From positions 352,931 through 416,930 of the forward strand of contig OX104132.1 in NCBI GenBank assembly GCA_944470555.2: a DNA stretch of 64,000 nucleotides. The letters run 5' to 3'. Below are positions 28,716-40,700 of the stretch, one piece after another; position 1 is the first letter of the stretch; each line of letters opens with the position of its first letter. A program made the position numbers and the translations under genes. A model generated the notes under the pieces. That model searched no databases and had not been told where the DNA came from. It saw only the letters and a list, made by a program, of their open reading frames with translations. This DNA is from Heterobilharzia americana (Eukaryota > Platyhelminthes > Trematoda > Strigeidida > Schistosomatidae).

Positions 28716-31700
28716 GCATGAACCTGTCAAGTTAACCATAGTGTAGGCGTTACACTTGTATTTACCCACTTAAAATGTATAATCATCTTCTCTACCTTAG
28801 TTAATTTCAATTTATTTTCTGATTTCTTCATGAAGCCATCATCATCGCTTCACTTGGAGACATTATTGAGTCATCAAGATGAACTGTATCCATTTATGCA
28901 GTATATGAAGTCAGTCAAATCGATTGGACCATTGACAGTTGTTCTGCTTATGCGTAAGTACTTCTTCATTTTTCTAATGTAAACTATCTAGTGCAAAGTG
29001 GAAGGAATTCAATTGATTCAATTGGAAACTTTCACTATAGATTTCCTTTTTCGAAACTGAAGTACTGAAACAATAGTGGATTGTAAATATAGAAAAACCC
29101 TATGACATTCTACTTGGTATCAATACTGAAGAAGATAATTAGGTGGAACTTTGATACTAACAGGTTTGAGCTGATCTAAAGACAGAAATTATAGCCCCAG
29201 TTGTTTTCGGTATTGGTTTATCTGGATTTATCCCATTGTTTCTCCTGGAATGGTCTTCAGCAGTACCTCAGCTAACAATAGAGAGTGAAGTGGTCAAGTG
29301 AGTTCATCACTTCGCTTATCTGGGAAGTCGGATCAGCCCTGGCGCACTGGTTAGTGGCAGATAAAATCTCTGCACGGACACTAAAAGCTGGATTAGTTTT
29401 CGCCAGCTTATGCCATCTGTAGTATCGCTGTGATACCTGATTTCCTATTAAGGGTTGAGTAGACTGTGCTGGAGTTGGTTCTGTTCTACTTTATATCTGT
29501 AAAACATAGCCATTTAAGGTAGAAGACATGTGAAGGATTCAGGTGTTCTACCACCGTTACCTTCCTAGCATATATCGTGGTGTCACGATGTCAGGAAAGT
29601 AGAGCCAGTTGATTCAGTCGTGAATCTTCATCGACACAAGTGGCTGGGACATGTGTTATGTATGCCTAACCACCATCTGCCTTGTCGCTCAACGTTAACT
29701 AAAGTAGGTTCAGGCTGGAAATAGGTTCATGGTGGCCAGACTAAAACATGACATAACTCGTGGTTGGAGCGATATAGGGAGGTGATGACTAACCGATTGA
29801 GGCCCGCTTGACAATAGATACTGTAGTGGGCGCTGCTGATCAGAATGGATATAAGTGGCATGTGTTGAGAGGGCGGCAGAAATCATAGGCAATTACCAGT
29901 AATGGGTAGAGATTCTGCACAGAGGAACGCAAGAGACAGTGTGGAAGTATTAAGAGCGAATCGACATAGAAGCAGAAGGGGAAGTGAAGCACATTCTACA
30001 AATGACTGTCTTTATGGAAAGTGTACAATATTTGATGACTACTTTACAAGATGCCAATAACAAGCATTCCTTCCTTCGTTTCCATCTTGTCGTTTTCTAC
30101 AATTGGTATCTTTGCTTTCGAACGTGATGAAGATCCCTTGACCTGCAGTGTTCGAGGATGGGGACATCAAGGTCTTCCTCAGCGATTTTAAGTCGGTCGC
30201 GGAGCTGGCGGCTGTCCGGGATCCAGGGACGAAGGTCGTGGTGCTTGGCACGTTGCTTAGGGGTAGAGCGAAAGTGGCATATAACGGCTTGGAACGTGTA
30301 GATGGAAAGGAGACTTGACAGAGAATGGTTAAACATCTGGAGGCGGAATTTGACAGCCCAACGAGCAGGGAGGTAGCGATGCTACAGTTCGGGAACTGCG
30401 AATAGACGAAAACTCGCTGGTATTGACTGTGAAGTTGAAAAAGCTATTTTAATGAGCACTTCTCACTTTGGATGAGGACTCCGAGGCGCAGCTGCTGGCT
30501 GAACAGTTCATCGAAAGTGTCTCGAATGCCATCGCCCAGTGGCTACGACTAGTGAACGCAGCCTAACACATGGATATTAGTGAACTGTCCAAGGTCACCA
30601 GACAACTCACGGGTACAGCAGTGACTGCGGCGGAGTCACCGGAGGTAAATAATTGTAGAAAATAACAATATGGAGATGAAGGAAGGAATATTTCTTATTG
30701 ACATCTTGTAAAGTAGTCATCAAATATTGTACACTTTCCACTAAAACAGTCATTTGGACAATGTTCTTCGTTTCCTCTTCTGTTTCTATCTCTTAACAGT
30801 CCCACATTGTCTCTTGCATTTCTCTGAGCAGAATCTTTACCCATTACTGGTAATTGCCTATGATTTCTGCCGCCCTCTCAACATATACTACTTATATCCA
30901 TTCTGATTAACAGCACCAATGGAAAGAAAAACACTATCCACCGTTCTATTCATTCTATTTAAATCAGCTTAAGAGCTTCTTATTCATTCTCCGATTATTT
31001 TCATATAATTTATCATTCTGAAATAACAACTTTATAGTGTCATATGAAATCATGTAATGTGGATTATTTCGATTTCCATTATGTTACCTTGTGAACTTGT
31101 AACTCTTAAATGTTGATATGTTAGTTAAAGCATTGAAAATATCTCATCTTTTGTTCATTACTTTTAGTGAATAATAAGCTGGAAAAGGCATACAGTACAA
31201 CATTGCTGTTTAGATAGTAGGGCATGTGAGAGTCATAGTCATAGGATTAGGTCAATTCAGCTACATGAGATCCATTTGTATCATAGTCTAAAATTATTCA
31301 TACTATTCGATTGTATAATTATCTCTATGTTTAATAATTACTTAAAAATGTTCTAGTAATTCTGATTTTTAGATCAATAAAATCCTACTGTATTGCTTAT
31401 AAAATTTGTGATAATACTACTACTCATTCATTATTATTATTATTCAGTGTGAAATATCCATCAAACTTTATTAATTTAGTCTTCAAATTAAACTTTCTGA
31501 TTAATCGTTTTGCACTTTTTAAGTACCATCAAGCATTTTCATTGAAAAGTTCTATTTTGAGTTGAACATATTTTCAATTACTGTTTTTTTTTGAGGTTCA
31601 TTAATGCCTTTTTGGTTTCTGTAATTTACCTTCAACCAAATGTGTCATAGGCTTGAACCCCATTCCAATTATGACACTGAGTGACAACTATTTTCTGAGA

Positions 31701-34700
31701 GCTCTTTGATACTACCATACTGATCAGATGTTAGTAAGTGGACGAGTTCGAAAGCATCACCCCCTCCCCCCAGGTTGAAAGTCATCTGAATAGACAATTG
31801 AGAGAGATCTTGTCAGGTGGGATCATTAGCCCTTATGTAGTAGATGTCGTTCACTACCTAATGTTATGAACGTGCATAAGTTTGTTAAATTCATTTCGTG
31901 AGCTGTAGTTCATTTTGTCTTGTTATACGGTTACGAGATATGTGTGTTAAAAGTAGAAGAAATAAAGTGGTTGTCTTCATAGCATTGCTTGCGTTTTGTG
32001 AAATCACCATAAGAACAACGTAAAGGTTAAGCGAAGAGTAGTAGACAAATATGATTGACAAATTGATTGAGAAATTTTTGAAGCTTTGGTGATTAAAATA
32101 GCTTGTGCAAGTGTCACACATGCTGAACCACTGCCTACCTCGACGTATCCTTCTAGGGGAAGCTGGATCAAGTCCGAAGGTAGTTCATGGTAGCTAGATC
32201 AAGATGTCTCATCAGTGTATGAAATTCTTAACTCTTCATCTGTGCCGTACGTGGATGTGCAAACTACCCTGGCTGAGGTCTATGAGATGATGGAAAATCA
32301 GTGTTTAATGACTCTGAGTCACGATGGCGCAGATGTTATTCACTCTTCGACGTCTTCTAATGTTTGTCTAAAGTTTGTTTATCTTCAAACTGCTTATTCT
32401 CTCATACACTTTTGTTTCCTTTGATATCATTCTTTTTCATTCCACTTGTTTTTTGCATGCTACTGGGAAGTATGAAATCTTAGATCGATGAACTTTGTGC
32501 GATGGTTTCTATGTTGATTTGCTTACCTGTTAACCTTCATTGTTGACTCTGGTATTGTCAGTCAACATTATAACAACTGGACTGAGTGCACATCGGTATA
32601 TATTCGTGGAAACATCAGTATATACACTTGCTTTTTGGTAGGAAGTAAACTTATCAATGTGAAAGTTGGGATATTGAAACAAATCGACCCTTAACCTGGA
32701 GTGGATACCATCATCTGGTTGAATGATTGAATACAGTTCTAGCACATTGAACTTTTGATGGATCTTGTTAGCTGTGTTAATTTTCACCAAGTGCTATGAC
32801 TCCGCATATATACTTGTCCAGTAGATTTTTAAACAAGACTTTATGGAAGTGAAATGAATAAGGTTGATCAAATGGTTCAGTATAGAATTGTTGCTTGACT
32901 TGCCTTCTCCTGTGGACAGCCAAGGAGGATAATGGTTGGTTAGATTGCGCTTTGTATAGTCTACATAACGAGCTTCACAGGAGCAGATAAATTGACAGAC
33001 ACACATAGATATATCCTAAAGCGGTAAAATCATCATAGTGTATAAAGTTAGTGATGGATCGTGGCTAGCAGTGGAATTCAGGATGCAAATTTCGTCCTGT
33101 TTGGGACTCGTCAACCAGATCTACCTCCTTCCCAGTGAGTCATGTTGTTCCCATTGGGATTCTAAATCGGGAGCGATCGCCTAAAACACCAGAGTGTTAT
33201 CCACTACACCACCGAGCCATGATAGCCGCTTCTTGTGTGACGGGTATAGTTTTTAGTATATGATTATTTTTATATGAAACCGTCGTTGATTGGACCGAAT
33301 TGATCAGTCTCTATTGGCGTATGGGCTCCTGTGATGATGCCTTGATATTGCCAGTGTTCTAATTATGATAGTGATGGATCGTGGTTAGCATTGGAATCCA
33401 GGGGGTGCATTTCGTCCTATTCGGGACTCGTCATCTAGATGTACCTGCGCATCCTGGATTTCTATGCTAGCCACGATCCATCAATAATACAATTAGAACA
33501 CTGGCAATATCGAGGCATCTGCACAGGAGCCCATCTGCCAATAGAGAGTGATCAGTTCGGTCCAATCAACGACAGTATCATATAAAAACAATTATAATAT
33601 ATGAAGATTTGGTGTGATAGCTAAGAAACTTACTAAATCATGATTTATGTCTGCAGTGGTGAGAAACTGTGAAGATATGAATTTGTCGGTTCAACGTTGA
33701 ATGTTCTTTACGGTATACATTAAGCCCAACGGACTGTTATACTTAGTCTGCTAGTTTGGGTGATCACTACATTACAAAACATTGGAGAGAATTCGGTCAA
33801 CACTTAGAACTAGACAATATGAAATTAAATGCTCTCCATTGGTAAACCAATTCACATTTATCTAAGCTAATATCAATTTTTATGTACACTTCTTCCTTGC
33901 ATTCTGCTATGAAGTTTGCCAACTTGAACCGATACCTTTCTGTACCAGGTGATACTCATTGATCTGTCTATCTATTGGCAAGTATTAGTATTTACTTTTC
34001 CCGATTGTCCTGAATTGTCTTCATTATATAGTCTGGTGAGATATCTGACTATATACCAAAGGACAAGTATTGTACACTGCAGTCCGTTATATCCTGTTGT
34101 ATGTCTGTAAGACATCACTCGAAGTTCGAAGACGTGAAGCAGTTTCAGAGTTTTTAATTACATGTGTCTTTGCATGATTTCGCGCGTTTGTTGAAATTAC
34201 TATATTAAGCGATGTTGTGGTCAGGCGAAGGGTACTAGTGAAGGCAGGCAAGAAGTTGATGAGATTGTAAACATTCATCGACTGAGGTAGCTTGGACATG
34301 TTCTAAGCATGTCGATCCACCACCTACCTCGACGCACCATGTTAGAGGAATTCGGAATAGGTTGGAAGAGTGTTCAAAGTGACCAGACCAAGACGTGGTA
34401 TCAGATGATGAAATCCCTAATTGTTGGCCTGAGCCATGTAGGCATTTCTAGACTACTTGGTTGGGGTCTCGAGAGGAAAGAATCATAGTGGTTGAGGACT
34501 CCACGCAATAATACTCATATTAGATTGTAATGTTTTACTAGTTATTTGGTATTTTATGATTGTTTCATTATTATTATTGTTATTATTATCGTCTTCTCTT
34601 GCCTATTTTCTGTTTTGCTCTTTACTCAACTTACGATAGACCAGATAAACTCACGTGTATCAAAGCGTATCCTGTCATTTGATGCTTGTCATGAAATCGA

Positions 34701-37700
34701 AGCTCAAATACGCCATATTTTAAGCATATTACATGATGATGATACTACTACTACTAGTAGTAGTAGTAGCAGTAGTTGGACTAGTCCAACCGATTTCGCT
34801 GAGAATTATAGCAATAGTGATGGTGAATCTATTAACCACAAAGTATCTACATCTTTCACGCACCAGAAAACTTCATCAACTAGTATTTCACCATCCAATA
34901 GCAATAGCAATGATTTACAACTTTATACAATATCAACAGAATTCGAAGAATTACTTGAAGGCAGTTTAAAGTATTGTTCACCGGAGACATTGATTCATCT
35001 TATCACTACACCAGTATGGAAGAGGTAGGTTACGAGTATTTTGTTTATTGTGTAGCACTTTAATTTCAAAAAAAACAAAACTGAAAATGGCGCTATGAAT
35101 CCCACCTACCGAGGTTTGACCTTCTGAGATAGCCAATCACAGCTCTTTAGTTTGTGATTAACTAACTTTCTGGCGGGAATGCCAAAACTTAATTGCTTGT
35201 CTCAATAATAGTTAGGTTGGCCTTTAAAGTCACTTGGTTTTGGCAGTTAAGTAGCATCACTAGCCCTCACTCATTGCCTACTGCATGAATATAGACAAGG
35301 TGGTTGAGTATGTTTTGTAAAGGGTTTTAAACCAGGAAGAAATTTCTTTTCTGATAATCATTTATATCCAGGAGACGTGAAACGAGTTGGAAGGGTTCCT
35401 TTGTTTGTTTTGATGTCAGTTTGTTACAAAAGTTATCTTCAGATTGTATAAAAGATTAAGAATGTGTAGTGTTCATCACAAGAATACATAAGTGAGAGGA
35501 TTAATAACTTCTGTAAAGCCGTTTCATGCTTATTTTAGAAATCCTGGCAGCATGTTTCTTGTACCAAGACCTTCAATTCTTTTTGTGAACACATTACCAT
35601 TCAGTCACATGTTTGAGACTTTCAGTTGCATGTCACTAGGGTTGATACAACACGACCAGAATTCGATGTTATCTGTGGGGTGGGTAACTGTCATCATCTC
35701 TGACAAAGCAAGTTACCAATGAATAGGGAATTATCACTCAGTACACGGAATGTGCTTATCGTACTACCATTAATTCAATTGAGTGGTACCAGTCCATGAA
35801 GTCCCCCCTGACTGTTGTTATGAGCCGTATGGGGGAGTGTAAAATACCTGACTAGCAGTCTCTGAAACAATTGGAATCAGCTATTGAAGACTTTTAATGA
35901 AATGGCTGTAAATTAGTCACAATGGCGTAAATATATTCACTCTTTGATGTCTTTTAAAGTTTGAATGTCTTGAATAACGTTGATCTTTAAATTCCCTTTC
36001 CTTCCCTACTGACTAACTGGCACTGATACTGACAAAATCAACGTAGAACCTGGTACACAAGGGCACCGGTTTAAGTTGCCACAAGAAGAACAGATGGATA
36101 GAAAGGGAGTGAAGTTAAATTGGACAAAGTTGTGTGAGAAAAAACAATTTGAATATACCGGTCAGTGAGAATATTCAAGATTTAGATGTCAGGTAGTAAA
36201 TACATCTGCACCACTGTGTGACCGATTTTCAGTCGTGTGATTCCTTTCGTCTCGGGGACCACAGTCAGACAACTAATCTACATCTCCCCACACGGCTCAA
36301 GCCAACAACCAAGGACTTCATGGACAGGTACTACGTCTTGATCTAGTCACCGTGAACCCTTTTCCCTCCTATTTCAACTTCCCATAATATTACACGTTGA
36401 GGTAGGTGATGGCTCAACATGCACAGTACATGTCCAGACCGTCTCAGTCGATGAAGGTTCACGACTTCACCAGTCGACTCGATTTGCCTGTCTTGCCTAA
36501 CGTCAACATTGCTCACAAGGTGATTCCACCACATACGAATAATGCTACGAAGACACCTATGGTCGAAAAACCGTAACTGTCTTATGTCTCCTACGTTTAA
36601 CGGCCATGTCTCACATCCGTACAACAGGACAGAACGGACTGTGGCGCAGTATACTCGTCTGTTGATAGATAGCTTGATATTTTGCCCATACAACAGGTGA
36701 TGCAAGTTGGCCAGTGCCAAACGGGCCATCTGTATCCGATCTGATATTACATCAGCAACCAGCCAGTTCGGACTGATGCAACTCACCAAGTAAGCGAAGT
36801 GGTTGACATATCTGCTTACTTCACTCCTTATCATAGAGCGTCGTTGCACACCAGTCGTGAGGGATCACCTCACTTTTGACAGGTACGAAACGTATACGAA
36901 GCTTACTCAGGTTTCTACTCAAGGCGTTTAGAAGACCCTGTATTTTCTCAGCGTCTTCATCTGGGAGGACAATGTCGTCTTCGTATTCCAAGTCAGCTAG
37001 ATAACTTACTGGGAGCAGGTCAATCCCTGTGAAGTCAGACCTATCTAAGTTTATGTTCATTCGCACGTCTGTGACGAAGTTAAAGATATCGGTACCAGTG
37101 GACATCCTCGACGGATACCACTAGTTGTTGTCAACTTACTTGACAACTCTCCATAATCCTTTACACCGCCACATAAGTTTGAGTAGAGATATTTGATAAT
37201 CATTATATACTTGCTCGCTACTCGGTACTTCCATACTGCTTTGTTTACTTTGATATCAGTTTTTCCTGTCCATTTGTTCGTGAAATACTACTGTCAAATG
37301 TGCTAAATTAGACCAATGCACTTAGATGTGAGATTCTACCTTACTTCTGTCTTGTCTCATCATCATCATCATCATTATCAACATAGGACCAGGCATTACT
37401 GCGTAACGGTCCGAGTTGCCACACCTCATATCAGCATCAAGTAAAAAGGTAGTGAGGTGAAGGATGAAGATAAGTGAATGCAGTCAAAAGAAATATAAAG
37501 TACGAGAAGAAAGGAAAGAGGAGTGACAAAATAGTGAGATTCGGTATAGCGTTGTTAAGATGAGGATAATGTGTGTATACATCTGCGCCACTGACTTCGG
37601 TTCTGAGCCATATCACCTAGGGTCTCCAACCACTGGTTCCTCTTGTCCCGTGGACCCCAACCACCTAGTCTGCATCGTCCTACATGGCTTAAACCAACAG

Positions 37701-40700
37701 TCAGAGACTTCATACATTGGTGCCATGTTTTAGTCTGGCCACCTCGGGCCTTTTTCCAGCCTGAACCCACCTCAGCCAACATTGTGTGACGAGGCAATCG
37801 GTGACTAGGCATACGTAGTACGTGTCCCAACCATCTCAGTCGATGAAGGTTCACAACCTCGTCGACTGACTTACCTCTTCTCCCTAAAACTCTACACCTA
37901 ACTTCTGCATTACTCACATGGTGACACCACGGAATACGTCCTATACTACGAAGGCAACGGTGGTCAAATACCTGTAACCTTCTCATGTCTTCCACTTTCA
38001 ATGGCCATGTTTCACAGCCATACAGTAGAACAGAGCGGACTGCTGTGCAGTACACGCGACCCTTAATAGACAAACGAATATCACGGCGGCGCCATAGGTG
38101 GCGCAAATTGGCAAAAGCCAATCGAGCCTTTTGTATCCGTGCAGAAATCTCATCGGCAACTAACCCACCGGAGTTGATCCTACTTCCCAGGTAAGTGAAG
38201 TGGTCAACACACTCAACCACTTCACTCTCTATTGTTAACCGCGGTACCGCTGAAGACCAGTCCTGGAGCAAAAATTTGCATTTGGGTGGTGAAAATCGCA
38301 TCCCAAACATTCTCAAATTCCCACTCAAAGTGTTCAGAAGACTCTGCATCTTGTCAGCGTCTTCACCTAACAGGACTATGTCATCTGCATATTCTAGATC
38401 TAAGGAAAATTCACCTGTGATCCGGTCAACGTCTTTGTAATTAGGTGACGAGAGGGAAACCTCCATAAGAATATCTATGATAAAATTAAATAAGAATGGG
38501 GATAGTGGGCATCCTTGACGGACACCACTTGATGAGTATAGCTCCCTGGACAACTCACCATAGGCTCTAACATGCCCACAAGTGTTCGAGTAGAGAGCTT
38601 TCAATAAGGTGATGTACTTACTAGGCACGCCTTTCAGTGACAGACACTGCCATAAGACTTCTCGATCAACGGAGTCAAATGCCGCCTTCAGGTCGAGAAA
38701 TACAGCTATTGTCGGGCGTCTGTAAGCATGCCTATGTTCCAGGACCTGGCGCAGTGTGAATATTTGGTCGATACATCCACGGCCAGGTCTAAAGCCTGCC
38801 TGGTTTTCTCGGGCTTGCTGTTCCCGAGCTCCACTCAGGCGTCGGAGAATTATAGAACTTAGGATCTTAGACACTATGTTTGTCAGGCTGATTCCTCTGT
38901 GGTTATCACAAGAGGACTTCTCGCCTTTCTTGAAGACTGGGATGATGAGTGACTTAGACCAGTCGGAGGGGATCGTATTTGATTCCCATATACTGGCTAA
39001 CACTTCCGTTAGCCTGACTAAGAGAACTCTACCACCATTCTTGTATACCTCAGCAGGTAGTCCGTCTGGTCCTGCTGCCCTTCCCGTTTCAGGCTACCTA
39101 CCGCTTTCTCAACTTCTTCTAGTGTTGGGGGACCTGTCTCTATGTCCCATTCAGGGTCCGACTGGATAGCGGGCAGCGCAATGGTGGCTGGAGGCCAGTT
39201 AAACTGTTCCTCAAAGTGTTCTGCCCATCGTCCCAGTCGCCTTCCCTGCGAGTGAATCGCCGATCCGTCCTTCTCCGCTATAACCTCACTAACTGTTGTT
39301 GACCATTTCCCCCCAGTCTCCTTAATAAGTCTAAATAACTGTCTACTGTTACCGATCGCCGCTGCCTTTTCCATCTCTTTAGCCTTTGCTGCCCACCACT
39401 GTTCACGATCGTTGCGCAGACTTTTCGTCAGTTTATTTTTAAGTTGCGCTCGCTCTTCATTGTACTCAGAGCCTGCAGGGATGCATTCACGTGCATCCAT
39501 TAGTTTGGAAGAAGCTGCTGATATCCACTGGCTCTTTTTAGCCATTATCTTGGAGTCGGCTACAGTCTCCAGTGCTGCTTTTACAGTAGACTGAAGATGG
39601 CACCAAGCTTCTTCTGGATGAGTGACAGTCTTTTGTTCCGATAACTGCCTAGCCAACTTCTCACTGAACACGGCTTTGGTGTTTTCGTTGTCCAGCAGAA
39701 CTCGTAGTGGTTTTGTTGCCAAATTTTTTCTACGTCCATTGAGACGCAGGCATATACGTGCTCGGACCAACGCATGATCGCTGTCCAAACACGTACTCCA
39801 GAAGGAGCGGCAGTCTTCCACCGATCCTCTCCAGCGATGACTAATAGCAATGTGGTCTATCTGTGTCCATCGCTGAGTCGAGCTCGGTGGACGCCAGGTC
39901 AGACAGTGCCTTTCTTTATGTCTGAAATTTGTGCTGGCTAAAAATAGGCGGTTATCTGAGCATAGTTGTAATAGGCGATCACCGTTATCTGTACGTTCAG
40001 CTGGGATTCCGAAAGTGCCACCTAAGTGCCTTTCTGCCTCACTCAGTCTACCCACCTGTGCGTTGAGGTCACCTGCAACAACCACTACGTCCGAACGTTT
40101 GGCTTTCGAGAGGAGGTTAGACAGTTTATGGTAGAACTCGTCCTTCACTTCATCCGAACTACAGTCAGTGGGTGCGTAAGCAGAGATTACAAAGAGACAA
40201 CGGCGAGTCTCACTATTCCTTTTAGTTCTCACTGTGCCGTTCAGCCTCATAGCGCAGAGGCGACTATCAACTGGGATCCAGTCTAGTAGTGAGTTTTCTG
40301 CCCTGGTGCTTAATGCTATACCTACACCTGCAAGACCACGAGAGCTAGCTATCGAATCTCCAGAAACTCGAAGGGTGAATTTTGCAGATTCACCAGATTG
40401 GTCAGGAGAGGTCAGGTGAATAACCACACTTGGGTCCTGTATGCGTGTCTCACAAACACAGCACACATCCATGCCCGAGTTGCTAGAGTCTTTGCCAACG
40501 AAGCCTGTTGGCCAATTTGACGGAGGGTGCGGACATTGAAGGCTCCAATATGTAATTTGGAGCGTGGTTTAAGGAGACCAGGGAGCTGTTCTGTGGACTC
40601 AGATCGTTGTCGAAGGCTGCAGAGGTAGGAGAAATTGAAGATGATGCAGCATCATTAATTAAGAGACGTGAAGGAAGATTAGAAGGTAATGATGGAGGAG

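Noticed and set aside
34546..34639. ATG at 34546 as a gene start with a hydrophobic leader
   Set aside because: The conserved region starts exactly after the acceptor at 34639 and joins in phase with the exon at 28836. The upstream part is a pyrimidine-rich intron end.
37358..37375. (CAT)6 tract as an ordinary microsatellite
   Set aside because: It sits exactly at the 3' end of the RTE element, where short tandem tails are expected, so it is treated as part of the element.
37985..40419. Several plus-strand open frames opposite the full-length RTE element
   Set aside because: They are antisense shadows of the RT and endonuclease frames.
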